Assembly (NCBI RefSeq): GCF_014842875.1
Contig: NZ_JACYXZ010000001.1
Span: 558,001 to 622,000 of the forward strand
Reading direction: 5' to 3'
Source: Nocardioides donggukensis
GTDB taxonomy: Bacteria; Actinomycetota; Actinomycetes; Propionibacteriales; Nocardioidaceae
Length of the DNA: 64,000 nt
Positions 38,286 to 47,351 of the stretch are shown here, piece after piece. Below the pieces are notes generated by a model that did not search any database, was not told the origin of the DNA, and saw only the letters and a list, made by a program, of their open reading frames with translations. Numbering within the stretch: the stretch's first letter is position 1; the number at the start of each line of letters is the position of its first letter. Made by a program: the position numbers and the translations under genes.

Positions 38286-41183
38286 ATGGAGCATGGCGCT
38301 GTCGGGGGGCCGAACACCGGCCCACCCGACAGCGACGCCGGATGGTCCTACCAGCAGCAGGTCCTCGACGACCTGCGGGACGGGATCTGGGTCTTCGACG
38401 AGAAGGGCCGCACGCTCTACGCCAACCGGAGCCTGGCCGACCTGCTCGGCCGGAGCATGGCCGAGATGCGGGAGCTCACCGTGCACGACGTGCTGGACAC
38501 CCCCGGTCGCGCCCAGTTCACCGCCCACCTCGAGGCGCTGCCCATCACCGGCCCCAACGAGGCCGAGGTCGCCTGCGTCTACCGCCGCAAGGACGGTTCT
38601 CCGGTGCGCGCGATCATCTCGGAGGGGGTGCTGCGTGCCGACGGCGGCGAGGTCACCGGCTACGTCCACCGGCTCACCCGGGACGAGGAGCGGCTGGCCC
38701 TGGTCGAGGACCTGGCCCGCAGCCGGGAGCGCCTGGACGAGGCGCAGACGGTGGCCCGGCTGGGCAGCTCCGAGCGCAACCTGGTCACGGGCGAGACGAC
38801 CTGGTCGGCGGGGATGTACGCACTGCTGGGCGTGGACCCCTCGACGGTCTCGCCGCCCTTCGAGACCCTCCTGGAGAGGGTGCTGCCGCAGGACCGACCG
38901 GCCGTGGCCGAGGCCCTCCGGGTCGGGCAGGCGACGGGCACGATCGAGTTCGACGCCCGGTTCCGTCGGGTGGACGGCTCGGAGGGGTGGCTGCGCGGAC
39001 GGGGCTCGGTCCCCGAGCGGGCATCCGACGGCACGGCCGTCCGGATGACCGGCACGGTCCAGGACATCACCGAGCTGAAGGAGGCGGAGCTGGCGCTGCT
39101 CGACAGCGTCGTCCTCAACTCGCTGATGCAGGTGATCGCGGCCGCCGCCAACGAGGCGGCCACCCTGGAGGAGGCATTCGCCCGCACCGCCGACCTGCTG
39201 CTCGCCCACGAGGACTGGCAGCGGGCCGTGGCCTTCTCCGTGAGCGGTGCGGACACCGGCGACCCGGTCCTGGAGCCGAGCGCCGTGGCCGGGGACGGGG
39301 CCGAGGCCGGTGTCACCGACTCCGAGCTGCGGCTCGCGCGGCGGGCCGTCGAGGCCGGCGACGTGGTGATGGAGGAGCACGAGGCGCCCGACGCACCGTC
39401 GATCGGCTTCCTGGTCCCAGCCGAGGAGGGACCGGTGGCGGCGGTGGTCATCACCGCGCGCAGCCCCTTCGAGCGGCAGCAGATGCTCCGGTCGCTGGTC
39501 GGCCAGGCCGGGGACCAGCTGGCGCGGGTCGCCGACCGGGAGCGGGTGGCGCGAGAGGTCGCCGCCGCCCGCGACGCCGCGATGCAGGCGTCGCGGCTCA
39601 AGTCCGACTTCCTGGCCACGATGAGCCACGAGATCCGGACCCCGATGAACGGGGTCATCGGTCTCAACGAGCTGTTGCTGCGCACCGACCTCGACGAGCG
39701 GCAGCGTCGGCTGGCCGAGGGCGTCCGCTCGGCGGGCCGCTCACTGCTCGGCATGCTCAACGACCTCCTCGACTTCTCCAAGATCGAGGCCGGGCAGCTC
39801 GAGCTGGACCAGGTCGACTTCGACGTCGCCGCGGTCTTCGAGCAGGCCTGCGCGCTCAGCAGCCACGCCGCCCGGGACAAGCGGATCACCCTCGACCTCC
39901 ACGTGGACGACGACGTGCCGGACCGGCTGTCCGGGGACCCGGGCCGGTTGGCCCAGGTCGTGGCCAACCTGGTCTCGAACGCGGTCAAGTTCACCCCGAC
40001 GGGCAGCGTGACGGTCCGGGTCTCGAGCGCACCCGAGGTCGGTGCCGGGGAGTCCGGGGACCGGATCGGCCTCCGGGTCGAGGTCGTCGACACCGGGATC
40101 GGCATCCCGCCCGAGCAGCACGCTCGGATCTTCGACCGGTTCCAGCAGGCGGACACCTCGACCACCCGGGTCTTCGGGGGCACCGGCCTCGGGCTGGCCA
40201 TCTCGGCCGAGCTGGTCCAGGCGCTGGGTGGAGAGCTGCGGCTGTGCAGCGCGCCGGGGGAGGGCAGCACGTTCTTCTTCACCGCCGCCTTCCTTCCCGC
40301 CACGGCGGCGGCCCAGGAGGCGGCACTCGTCCATCCCGAGGAGCGCGGTGCGCCCGGGAGCGCCGGCCGGATCCTGGTGGCCGAGGACAACGACATCAAC
40401 CAGCTCGTGGCCCGCGGCATGCTGGAGGCGCTCGGCTACGCCGTGGACATCGCCGTCGACGGCGAGCAGGCCGTGCGTCTCGCGCGGAGCGGCGACTACG
40501 ACGTGGTCCTGATGGACCTGCGGATGCCGGTGCTGGACGGGTTCGCGGCCACCCGCCGGATCCGAGCCGCGGAGGCCGACGCCGACCCTGCGACCGGGCG
40601 GGTGCCCGTCGTGGCGATGACCGCGTCGGCGGTCGAGGGGGAGCGGGAGCGCTGCCTGGCGGCCGGCATGGACGACTTCCTCACCAAGCCCGTCGACTTC
40701 CGGAGGTTGGACACGGTGCTCCGTGACCGCCTGGGGACCGCACCCGGCGCCGGGGCCCGCTCCGACCCTGCCTCGGGGCCGACACGGACCGACGACCGGC
40801 CCGACGACCGGCCCGACGACCGGCCCGACGACCGGCCCGACGTGCTGGACACCAGCCGGCTGGAGGACCTGCAGGACATGGGCGAGGGCGCCGAGGTCCT
40901 GGTCGGTCGGGCCGTCGACAACTTCGTCGCCGGCGTCGACACGTGGCTGCACGACCTCCGGGGCGCCGTGGACGCCGGCGACCCGGAGCGGCTCGCCGCC
41001 GCCGCCCACGGCTTCAAGGGCAGTGCCCTGAACCTGGGGGCGACCCGGGCCGCCCAGCTGGGTGACGCCCTCGAGTCGGCCGGCCGGGCGGGCCGGCTGG
41101 AGGTCGCGCGAGGGCTGCTCCCGGAGCTCGCGGACGCGCTGGCCGCCACCTCGGCCGCGCTGCGGGCGTTCCGGGCCGGATGA
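38286..41183 (+). CDS. Soluble hybrid sensor histidine kinase with REC and HPt
   Basis: This is a 965-residue protein. In order it has a PAS domain (about 20-125), a second PAS/PAC (150-265), a GAF-like part (270-425), HisKA with His447 in SHEIRTP, and an HATPase (N-box NLVSNAVKFT, DTGIGIP, GGTGLGLAI). A receiver domain has Asp744 in LMDLRMP, and an HPt domain has His908 in AAHGFKGS. I see no membrane helix, so it senses an internal signal. All phosphorelay parts up to HPt are in one chain, but no partner output regulator is nearby. The REC-HPt linker holds four DDRP repeats. Such full hybrids are unusual in actinobacteria. Confidence 0.92.
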   Translation: MEHGAVGGPNTGPPDSDAGWSYQQQVLDDLRDGIWVFDEKGRTLYANRSLADLLGRSMAEMRELTVHDVLDTPGRAQFTAHLEALPITGPNEAEVACVYRRKDGSPVRAIISEGVLRADGGEVTGYVHRLTRDEERLALVEDLARSRERLDEAQTVARLGSSERNLVTGETTWSAGMYALLGVDPSTVSPPFETLLERVLPQDRPAVAEALRVGQATGTIEFDARFRRVDGSEGWLRGRGSVPERASDGTAVRMTGTVQDITELKEAELALLDSVVLNSLMQVIAAAANEAATLEEAFARTADLLLAHEDWQRAVAFSVSGADTGDPVLEPSAVAGDGAEAGVTDSELRLARRAVEAGDVVMEEHEAPDAPSIGFLVPAEEGPVAAVVITARSPFERQQMLRSLVGQAGDQLARVADRERVAREVAAARDAAMQASRLKSDFLATMSHEIRTPMNGVIGLNELLLRTDLDERQRRLAEGVRSAGRSLLGMLNDLLDFSKIEAGQLELDQVDFDVAAVFEQACALSSHAARDKRITLDLHVDDDVPDRLSGDPGRLAQVVANLVSNAVKFTPTGSVTVRVSSAPEVGAGESGDRIGLRVEVVDTGIGIPPEQHARIFDRFQQADTSTTRVFGGTGLGLAISAELVQALGGELRLCSAPGEGSTFFFTAAFLPATAAAQEAALVHPEERGAPGSAGRILVAEDNDINQLVARGMLEALGYAVDIAVDGEQAVRLARSGDYDVVLMDLRMPVLDGFAATRRIRAAEADADPATGRVPVVAMTASAVEGERERCLAAGMDDFLTKPVDFRRLDTVLRDRLGTAPGAGARSDPASGPTRTDDRPDDRPDDRPDDRPDVLDTSRLEDLQDMGEGAEVLVGRAVDNFVAGVDTWLHDLRGAVDAGDPERLAAAAHGFKGSALNLGATRAAQLGDALESAGRAGRLEVARGLLPELADALAATSAALRAFRAG
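40791..40838 (+). repeat. 12-bp in-frame tandem repeat (DDRP x4)
   Basis: Four exact copies of GACGACCGGCCC encode Asp-Asp-Arg-Pro four times in the linker between the receiver and HPt domains of the hybrid kinase. Copy number is likely to vary by slippage in steps of four residues. Confidence 0.9.
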
Positions 41184-41209
41184 GCCCGGCCCGGAGCCGG
41201 CACGTGGGG

Positions 41210-41215
41210 TTGAAT
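41210..41215 (+). promoter_or_regulatory. Possible leaderless -10 for the amylosucrase
   Basis: TTGAAT lies exactly 6 nt before the GTG at 41222, the same layout as TANNNT elements elsewhere in the window. It argues for the GTG start rather than the upstream ATG at 41180. Confidence 0.35.
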
Positions 41216-41221
41216 GGCCGG

Positions 41222-43144
41222 GTGGCTGCCCCGACCGACGTGCACGAGGCGACCTCGGCGATCCTGGCTGAGCTCACCCCCCAACGGCGTACCTCGTTCC
41301 GGCTGCGGCTCGACCGCTGGTACGACGACCTGCTGGGCGGGCTGGCGGCGGTCTACCCCGACCCGGAGGCCCTCGCCGGCCGGCTGGCCGCGGCGGCCGC
41401 CGGCGGCTACCGGGACCGGCCGGAGGAGCTGCACGAGCTCGACGAGCGCCGGCTGCTCGAGCCGGACTGGCTCCAGCACCCCCGGATGTTCGGCTACGCC
41501 TGCTACGCCGACCGGTTCGCCGGTGACCTGCCCGGCGTCGCCCGACGCCTGGACCACCTCACCGACCTCGGCGTCACCTACCTGCACCTGATGCCGCTGC
41601 TGCAGCCGCGGGCGGGAGACAACGACGGCGGGTACGCCGTCCAGGACTACCGCTCCGTGCGCCCCGACCTCGGCACCGTCGACGACCTGCGCGCGCTGGC
41701 GGGGACGCTGCGGGGGAGGGGGATCAGCCTGGTCCTCGACCTGGTGCTCAACCACGTCGCCCGCGAGCACGACTGGGCGGTCCGGGCCCGGGCCGGTGAG
41801 CCGCGCTACCGCGACTACTTCCACATCCACCCCGACCGCGAGCTGCCGGACGCCTACGAGGAGCACCTGCCCGAGGTGTTCCCCGACTTCGCGCCGGGCA
41901 GCTTCACCTGGGACGAGGAGGCGGCCGGCTGGGTCTGGACGACCTTCAACTCCTGGCAGTGGGACCTCGACTGGAGCAACCCGGCGGTGCTCGAGGAGTT
42001 CGCCGACATCGTGCTGTTCCTGGCGAACCTCGGGGTCGAGGTGCTCCGCCTCGACGCCATCGCCTTCCTGTGGAAGCGGATGGGCACCAGCTCCCAGAAC
42101 CAGCCCGAGGTGCACGCGATCATCCAGGCGCTGCGGGCCCTGGCCCGGATCGCCTGCCCGGCCCTGGCCTTCAAGGCCGAGGCGATCGTCGGCCCCCGCG
42201 ACCTGGTGCAGTACCTCGGTGCCGGACGGCACGCAGGTCGGGTCAGTGACCTGGCCTACCACAACACGCTGATGGTGCAGGCGTGGTCGATGCTCGCGAC
42301 GGGGGAGACCGGGCTGGCCCGGCACGCCCTGGCCTCCCTCCCGCCGACGCCGGCGGCGGGGACCTGGATCACCTACGTCCGCTGCCACGACGACATCGGC
42401 TGGGCGATCGACGACCGGGACGCCGAGGCCGTCGGGCTCACCGGCTTCGGCCACCGTCGCTTCCTCGCGGACTGGTACGCCGGCGAGTTCCCGGGGTCCT
42501 GGGCCCGGGGGCTGGTCTTCCAGGACAACCCGGAGACCGGCGACCGACGGACCAGCGGCACCGCGGCCGCCCTGTGCGGGCTCCCGGACGGCGAGGCGCC
42601 GGGGACCGACGTCGGCCTGGCCCGCCTGTTCCTGGTGCACGCCCTCGTCGCCGGCTGGGGCGGGATCCCGGTCGTGTGGAGCGGAGACGAGCTGGCGCAG
42701 CCCAACGACCCCGCCTGGGCGGAGGAGCCGGGCCACGAGGCCGACAACCGGTGGGCGCACCGGCCCCCGCTGGACGAGGACCGCGCGTCGGCCCGTCACG
42801 ACCTGCGCACGGTCCCGGGCCGGATGTTCGCGGCGTTGGCCCACCTCGCCTCGGTGCGGGCCGGGCTCCCGCAGCTGCACGCCTCGGTCCCCAGCCAGGT
42901 GCTCGAGGAGACCGACCCGGGCGTGCTGGCCACCGTCCGCCGGCATCCCGGCGGCACCATGGTCGGGCTCTACAACGTCACCTCGGAGTCGCGACCGTTC
43001 CCGGTGTCACGCCTGCACGAGGCCGGCCTGCACGCGCCGTACGACGCCCTCGGCGGACACCCCGTGACCACCGGGGCCGACGGCGTGGTCCGGATCCCGG
43101 CGTACGCCGCGTGGTGGGTGGTCGAGCGGCCCTCCGACGGGTGA
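41222..43144 (+). CDS. Amylosucrase (GH13 subfamily 4)
   Basis: This 640-residue enzyme closely follows Neisseria amylosucrase along its length: YADRFAGDLPG, LGVTYLHLMPLL, DGGYAV, the nucleophile Asp in VLRLDAIAFLWK, the acid/base Glu in FKAEAIV, and YVRCHDDIGW with the transition-state Asp. It makes alpha-1,4-glucan from sucrose and releases fructose. No signal peptide is seen, so it is cytoplasmic. I prefer GTG 41222, six bases after TTGAAT. An ATG at 41180, overlapping the kinase stop, would add 14 residues. Trehalose synthase-like relatives lack the sucrose-pocket motifs as read here, but an assay would be needed to be sure. Confidence 0.87.
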   Translation: MAAPTDVHEATSAILAELTPQRRTSFRLRLDRWYDDLLGGLAAVYPDPEALAGRLAAAAAGGYRDRPEELHELDERRLLEPDWLQHPRMFGYACYADRFAGDLPGVARRLDHLTDLGVTYLHLMPLLQPRAGDNDGGYAVQDYRSVRPDLGTVDDLRALAGTLRGRGISLVLDLVLNHVAREHDWAVRARAGEPRYRDYFHIHPDRELPDAYEEHLPEVFPDFAPGSFTWDEEAAGWVWTTFNSWQWDLDWSNPAVLEEFADIVLFLANLGVEVLRLDAIAFLWKRMGTSSQNQPEVHAIIQALRALARIACPALAFKAEAIVGPRDLVQYLGAGRHAGRVSDLAYHNTLMVQAWSMLATGETGLARHALASLPPTPAAGTWITYVRCHDDIGWAIDDRDAEAVGLTGFGHRRFLADWYAGEFPGSWARGLVFQDNPETGDRRTSGTAAALCGLPDGEAPGTDVGLARLFLVHALVAGWGGIPVVWSGDELAQPNDPAWAEEPGHEADNRWAHRPPLDEDRASARHDLRTVPGRMFAALAHLASVRAGLPQLHASVPSQVLEETDPGVLATVRRHPGGTMVGLYNVTSESRPFPVSRLHEAGLHAPYDALGGHPVTTGADGVVRIPAYAAWWVVERPSDG

Positions 43145-43147
43145 GTC

Positions 43148-44206
43148 TCAGTCCTGGCCGAAGTCGCGCCGCGGCCCGGAGCGCTCCTCGACCTCGGCCC
43201 GGGTCAGCCGCCGCGACACGGCCAGGCTGGCCACCGCGGTCACCGCGAGCGTGCCGATGATCACCACCAGCGAGAGCCAGATCGGGATCTCCGGGGCCCA
43301 CGTGATGTGCTCGCCGCCGTTGATGAACGGCAGCTCGTTCTCGTGCATGGCGTGCAGGATCAGCTTCACGCCGATGAAGCCGAGCAGGAACGAGAGGCCG
43401 TAGGAGAGGTAGATCAGGCGCTGGAGCAGCCCGCCGATGAGGAAGTAGAGCTGGCGCAGGCCCATGAGCGCGAAGATGTTCGCCGTGAAGACGAGGTACG
43501 GGTCCTTGGTGAGGCCGTAGATCGCGGGGATCGAGTCCAGCGCGAAGAGCAGGTCGGTCGTGCCGAGGGTGAGGATCACCAGGAACATCGGGGTGATGAC
43601 GCGCTTGCCGTTCTCCCGCGTGAAGATCTTCGTGCCGTGCCACTCGCTGGTCGCCGGGAGGTGGGTCTCGACGAACTTCACCAGCCGGTTCTCCTCGTAC
43701 TCCTCGTCGTCCTCGCTGCCCTCCTTCGCGAGCTTGACCGCCGTGTAGAGCAGGAACAGGCCGAAGATGTAGAAGACCCAGCTGTACTGGTTGATCGCCG
43801 CGGCGCCGATCACGATGAAGATCGCCCGCATGATGAGGGCCAGCACGATGCCGATCATCAGGGCGGTCTGCTGGTACTGCCGGGGGACCCCGAACTTGGC
43901 CATGATGATGATGAAGATGAACAGGTTGTCGATCGAGAGCGAGTACTCGGTCAGCCAGCCCGCGAAGAACTCCGGCCCGGGCGAGGGGGAGAGCTCGTGC
44001 GGCTGGGCGAACAGGAGCAGGGCCAGGCCGAACAGCACCGCCAGGCCGACGAAGAACGCCAGGTGGGTGCTGACCTCCTTCATCGACGGCTCGTGCGGGC
44101 GGCGGCCGATGATCAGGAGGTCGACCAGCAGGACGCCGACCGTCACGACGACGGTGATCACCCAGATGGTGGGGGAGGCGACCGAGTCGCCCATGATCGC
44201 ATTCAC
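43148..44206 (-). CDS. TerC-family membrane protein, probable Mn exporter
   Basis: This 352-residue integral membrane protein has about eight or nine helices. It has TEYSLSIDNLFIFIIIM near residue 85 and TDLLFALDSIPAI near 220, the two acidic DN/DS motifs of TerC proteins, and an acidic loop (EGSEDDEEYEE). TerC proteins related to MeeF/Alx have been linked to manganese export. That fits here, because a yybP-ykoY manganese riboswitch lies in its leader. I chose GTG 44206, about 10 nt after GGAGGAG; an ATG four codons on is possible. Tellurite resistance is the historic label and is less likely. Confidence 0.88.
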   Translation of the reverse strand: MNAIMGDSVASPTIWVITVVVTVGVLLVDLLIIGRRPHEPSMKEVSTHLAFFVGLAVLFGLALLLFAQPHELSPSPGPEFFAGWLTEYSLSIDNLFIFIIIMAKFGVPRQYQQTALMIGIVLALIMRAIFIVIGAAAINQYSWVFYIFGLFLLYTAVKLAKEGSEDDEEYEENRLVKFVETHLPATSEWHGTKIFTRENGKRVITPMFLVILTLGTTDLLFALDSIPAIYGLTKDPYLVFTANIFALMGLRQLYFLIGGLLQRLIYLSYGLSFLLGFIGVKLILHAMHENELPFINGGEHITWAPEIPIWLSLVVIIGTLAVTAVASLAVSRRLTRAEVEERSGPRRDFGQD

Positions 44207-44269
44207 GCTCTGCTTGCTCCTCCGGAGTGACGCGAGGTGTCGGCACGCTCGTGCGTCCGACCGGACAGT

Positions 44270-44373
44270 CCGGAGGTCTCTTCCGCCCGCCACCTGCTCG
44301 CGGACCGGGGACACCGGGCGGGCCTCGACCCGGCCGTGATGACGGCGCCACCGCGAAGGAATACTCCCCTCCG
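44270..44373 (-). ncRNA. yybP-ykoY manganese riboswitch
   Basis: Read on the minus strand, the leader has the conserved GGGGAGTA (44369-44362), GCCGTCATCACGGC and GAGACCTCC (44280-44272) in the right order. A P1 stem joins CGGAGG (44373-44368) and CCTCCG (44276-44271). These are hallmarks of the Mn(II)-sensing yybP-ykoY class. The 3' strand of P1 (CCTCCGGA) is also the exact complement of TCCGGAGG at the terC ribosome-binding site (44226-44219). Without Mn the site could be masked; with Mn, P1 forms and translation opens. Confidence 0.82.
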
Positions 44374-44417
44374 CGGGGAATCCTCCCATGCCGCCCCAGC
44401 GCCGGCCGCTGCCGCCC

Positions 44418-44423
44418 TAGGCT
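44418..44423 (+). promoter_or_regulatory. Possible leaderless -10 for the methyltransferase
   Basis: TAGGCT lies exactly 6 nt before the GTG at 44430. Confidence 0.4.
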
Positions 44424-44429
44424 CGGAGC

Positions 44430-45089
44430 GTGCTCCCCCGTGACGACCTGCTGGTGCAACGGCTCATGCGGCACCCGGTGCTGGCGGGGGTCTACGAGCG
44501 GGCCTGGCGGCCGGCGCTCGGCTGGGCACTGCTCGGCTTCGACCTCGACCACCTGCGTCACGAGAAGGAGCTGGCCAGCGCGGCGCTGCGGCTGGCGCCC
44601 GGGCAGGTCGTGCTCGACCTCGCCTGCGGCCCCGGGAACTTCACGGCCACCTTCGCCGAGGCGGTCGCGCCCGCCGGGCTGGCGGTCGGGGTGGACCTGT
44701 CCGCGCCGATGCTGGACCGGGCCCGTCGTGACAACGCGCACCCCCGGGCGGCGTACCTGCGGGGTGACGCGACCGACCTGCCGTTCCCGGACGGCTCGTT
44801 CGACGCGGTCGGCTGCTACGCCGCGCTCTACCTGATCCCCGACCCGTGGGCCGCCTTCGCCGAGCTGGTGCGGGTGCTGCGGCCCGGCGGCCGGCTGGCG
44901 CTGATGGCCAGCCGCAGCTCGCCGCACGCCCTGGTCCGGCCCGTGCAGGCCCGGGCCCTGGGTCTGTCCGGCCTGCGGATGTTCGGTCCCGACGAGTTCA
45001 CCGACCGGCTGCGCGCGGCCGGCTTCACCGAGGTCACCCGGGAGCTGCGCGGGGTCGCCCAGTACGTCGCCGGCACCGCCCCCGCCTGA
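44430..45089 (+). CDS. Class I SAM-dependent methyltransferase
   Basis: This 219-residue protein has the SAM loop VLDLACGPGNFTA, the acidic VDLSAPML, GDATDLPFPDGSFDAV, and VRVLRPGGRLAL, all standard for UbiE/small-molecule methyltransferases. The first 55 residues are an extra helical part. The substrate is unknown. It is divergent from the terC riboswitch and is followed at once by a palindromic repeat element at its stop. Confidence 0.85.
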   Translation: MLPRDDLLVQRLMRHPVLAGVYERAWRPALGWALLGFDLDHLRHEKELASAALRLAPGQVVLDLACGPGNFTATFAEAVAPAGLAVGVDLSAPMLDRARRDNAHPRAAYLRGDATDLPFPDGSFDAVGCYAALYLIPDPWAAFAELVRVLRPGGRLALMASRSSPHALVRPVQARALGLSGLRMFGPDEFTDRLRAAGFTEVTRELRGVAQYVAGTAPA

Positions 45090-45090
45090 G

Positions 45091-45168
45091 CGACCCGTCG
45101 CTCGTGTCGACGCGGGCGCGGACACGAGCGACGGGTCGGCGGCACTGGGGTCGACACTGGCGACGGGT
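45091..45168. repeat. Dispersed palindromic repeat, copy A
   Basis: An 18-bp arm (CGACCCGTCGCTCGTGTC, 45091-45108) and its perfect inverse (45121-45138) form a hairpin with a 12-nt loop. A related unit (TCGACACTGGCGACGGGT) follows at 45151-45168. It begins one base after the methyltransferase stop. Copies B to D lie near 46.5, 54.9 and 58.5 kb. Confidence 0.88.
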
Positions 45169-45241
45169 GGGCGAATCTGGGGGTGCCGGGACGCGGGCGC
45201 GGGGGTAGCGTGACGGAGGTCGTCCCACCTCGGAGGTCCCC

Positions 45242-46531
45242 GTGCGCCGTACGCCGCTGCTCGCGATCGTCTCGTCCCTGCTCCTCGCCCCGCTGGTCGG
45301 GCTGGCCCCCGCCGACGCCGGCACCGGCCATCACGATTCCGGCCGTCACGATTCCGGCCGGCATCCGGGCACCGCGGAGGGTCACCACGGCCACGGGAAA
45401 CCCGGCACCGTCCGGTTCTCGACCTTCAACGCCTCGCTGAACCGCAGCAACGCCGGCGACCTCGCGCGCGACCTCTCCACCGGGGAGAACCAGCAGGCCC
45501 GCAACGTCGCCGAGACGATCCAGCGGGTCGATCCGGACGTGCTGCTGGTCAACGAGTTCGACTACGACCCCGAGGCCGTGGACCTGTTCCGGGACAACTA
45601 CCTCGAGGTCTCGCAGAACGGCGCCGACCCGGTCCGTTACCCCTACGCCTACGTCGCCCCCTCCAACACCGGCGTGCCGAGCGGGCACGACCTGGACAAC
45701 GACGGGACGATCGGCGGCGGCAACGACGCGTTCGGCTTCGGCTTCTTCGAGGGCCAGTTCGGGATGGTCGTCTACTCGAAGTTCCCGATCGACACCGACC
45801 GGGTGCGGACCTTCCGGCTGTTCCGGTGGGCCGACATGCCCGGGGCGATGCTGCCCGACGACCCGGCCACCCCGGAGCCGGCCGACTGGTACTCCGCGGC
45901 GGAGCTCGAGGACGTCCGGCTGTCCTCGAAGTCGCACTGGGACGTCCCGATCCGGATCGGCCGCCGCACCGTCCACTTCCTGGTCTCGCACCCGACGCCG
46001 CCGGTCTTCGACGGCCCCGAGGACCGCAACGGCACCCGCAACCACGACGAGATCCGGTTCTGGGCCGACTACGTGCGACCCGGCCGCCGGTCGGCGTACA
46101 TCTATGACGACGAGGGCCGGCACGGTGGGCTGCGACCGGGAGCCCGGTTCGTGATCGCGGGGGACCAGAACTCCGACCCCTTCGACGGCGACTCCGTCCC
46201 CGGCTCGATCCAGCAGCTGCTGGACAATCCGCGCGTCAACGACCGGAGCACGCCGACCTCGGAGGGCGGCCCCGAGGCCGCCGAGCTGCAGGGCGGCTCC
46301 AACGAGACCCACGTCTCCGACCCGGCCTTCGACACCGCCGACTTCGACGACCGGGTCGGCATCGGACCGGGCAACCTGCGCGCCGACTACGTGCTGCCGT
46401 CGAGGTCGCTGCGGATCGTCGGCAGCGGGATCTTCTGGCCGACCCGCGACGACGAGCTGTTCCGGCTCACCGGCACCTTCCCGTTCGTCCCGACCTCCGA
46501 CCACCGACAGGTCTGGGTCGACGTCCGCTGA
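45242..46531 (+). CDS. Secreted endonuclease/exonuclease/phosphatase family protein
   Basis: This 429-residue exported protein has a signal peptide of about 25 residues (ending APADA). A His-rich segment follows (HHDSGRHDSGRH, then HHGHGK), made partly by a direct DNA repeat. The catalytic fold has FSTFNASLNR, LLVNEFDYDPE, IAGDQNSDPFDGDS and TSDHRQVW, the metal-dependent phosphatase/nuclease signature. The substrate may be extracellular DNA or a phosphoester. The His-rich stretch may bind metal. A GGAGG precedes the GTG. The stop codon overlaps repeat copy B. Confidence 0.85.
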   Translation: MRRTPLLAIVSSLLLAPLVGLAPADAGTGHHDSGRHDSGRHPGTAEGHHGHGKPGTVRFSTFNASLNRSNAGDLARDLSTGENQQARNVAETIQRVDPDVLLVNEFDYDPEAVDLFRDNYLEVSQNGADPVRYPYAYVAPSNTGVPSGHDLDNDGTIGGGNDAFGFGFFEGQFGMVVYSKFPIDTDRVRTFRLFRWADMPGAMLPDDPATPEPADWYSAAELEDVRLSSKSHWDVPIRIGRRTVHFLVSHPTPPVFDGPEDRNGTRNHDEIRFWADYVRPGRRSAYIYDDEGRHGGLRPGARFVIAGDQNSDPFDGDSVPGSIQQLLDNPRVNDRSTPTSEGGPEAAELQGGSNETHVSDPAFDTADFDDRVGIGPGNLRADYVLPSRSLRIVGSGIFWPTRDDELFRLTGTFPFVPTSDHRQVWVDVR

Positions 46532-46580
46532 CCCGTCGCTTGTGTCGGCCTGAGGACGCCCGACCCGTCGTCAGTGTCGG
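46530..46580. repeat. Dispersed repeat, copy B (direct units)
   Basis: GACCCGTCGCTTGTGTCGG (46530-46548) and GACCCGTCGTCAGTGTCGG (46562-46580) occur in the same orientation. The first overlaps the stop codon of the nuclease-like gene. Unlike the other copies, this one has no hairpin arm. Confidence 0.82.
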
Positions 46581-46601
46581 CTCGGGCAGGAGGAGGTAGC
46601 C

Positions 46602-47351
46602 ATGCGCATCGCCGTCGCCGGAGGCACCGGAGTCGCCGGCCGGCACACGGTGCGGGCGCTCGCCGACGCCGGGCACGACGTGGTGGTGCTCGCCCGCTCC
46701 CACGGCGTCGACCTCGCCGACGGGCAGGGCCTCGACGCCGCCCTGGCGCGGGTGGAGGTCGTCGTCGACACCAGCAACGTCCCGACGCTGAACCGCCGGG
46801 CCGCCGTGGACTTCTTCACCGAGGTGACCAGCCGGCTGCTCGCCGCCGAGACCCGGCACGCGGTCCGGCACCACGTCGTGCTCTCGATCGTGGGCGTCGA
46901 CCGGGTCGACACCGGCTACTACGCGGGCAAGCGCAAGCAGGAGGAGCTGGTCCGCACCGGTGACGTCCCGTGGTCGATCCTGCGCGCCACCCAGTTCCAC
47001 GAGTTCCCAGGTCAGCTGCTGGACCGCGGCCCGTCGAGCGTGGCGCTGCTGCCGCGCATGCGGATCCAGCCGGTGGCGGCCCGCGAGGTCGGGGAGGATC
47101 TGGCCCGGATCGCCACCGGGCCACCCCTCGGGGCGGCGCCCGAGCTGGCCGGGCCGGAGGTGCACGAGCTCGTCGACCTGGCCCGACAGCTGGCTGCGCG
47201 CCGTGGTCGGCCCAGACGGGTGGTCGGCGTCCCGGTGCCCGGCCGGGCCGGACGGGCGATGGCATCGGGTGCCCTGCTGCCGTCCGGTCCGGCGACGCGG
47301 GGGATCCAGACGTACGCCGAGTGGCTGGCCGACGCGGACGAGGGCCGCTAG
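46602..47351 (+). CDS. NAD(P)H-binding atypical SDR protein
   Basis: This 249-residue protein has a Rossmann start IAVAGGTGVAGRHTVRAL and, near residue 95, LSIVGVDRVDTGYYAGKRKQEE, where a YxxxK pair can be read. It belongs to the atypical short-chain dehydrogenases with NmrA-like or NAD(P)H-binding domains. The substrate is unknown, and some relatives are redox sensors rather than enzymes. A strong AGGAGGAGG precedes the ATG. It ends back to back with the following minus-strand gene with no gap. Confidence 0.8.
   Translation: MRIAVAGGTGVAGRHTVRALADAGHDVVVLARSHGVDLADGQGLDAALARVEVVVDTSNVPTLNRRAAVDFFTEVTSRLLAAETRHAVRHHVVLSIVGVDRVDTGYYAGKRKQEELVRTGDVPWSILRATQFHEFPGQLLDRGPSSVALLPRMRIQPVAAREVGEDLARIATGPPLGAAPELAGPEVHELVDLARQLAARRGRPRRVVGVPVPGRAGRAMASGALLPSGPATRGIQTYAEWLADADEGR

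Noticed and set aside
45300..45410. HDSGR/HHGHG stretch as a metal-storage peptide
   Set aside because: It is a short slippage-type repeat after the signal peptide of the nuclease-like protein. Metal binding is possible but not supported further.
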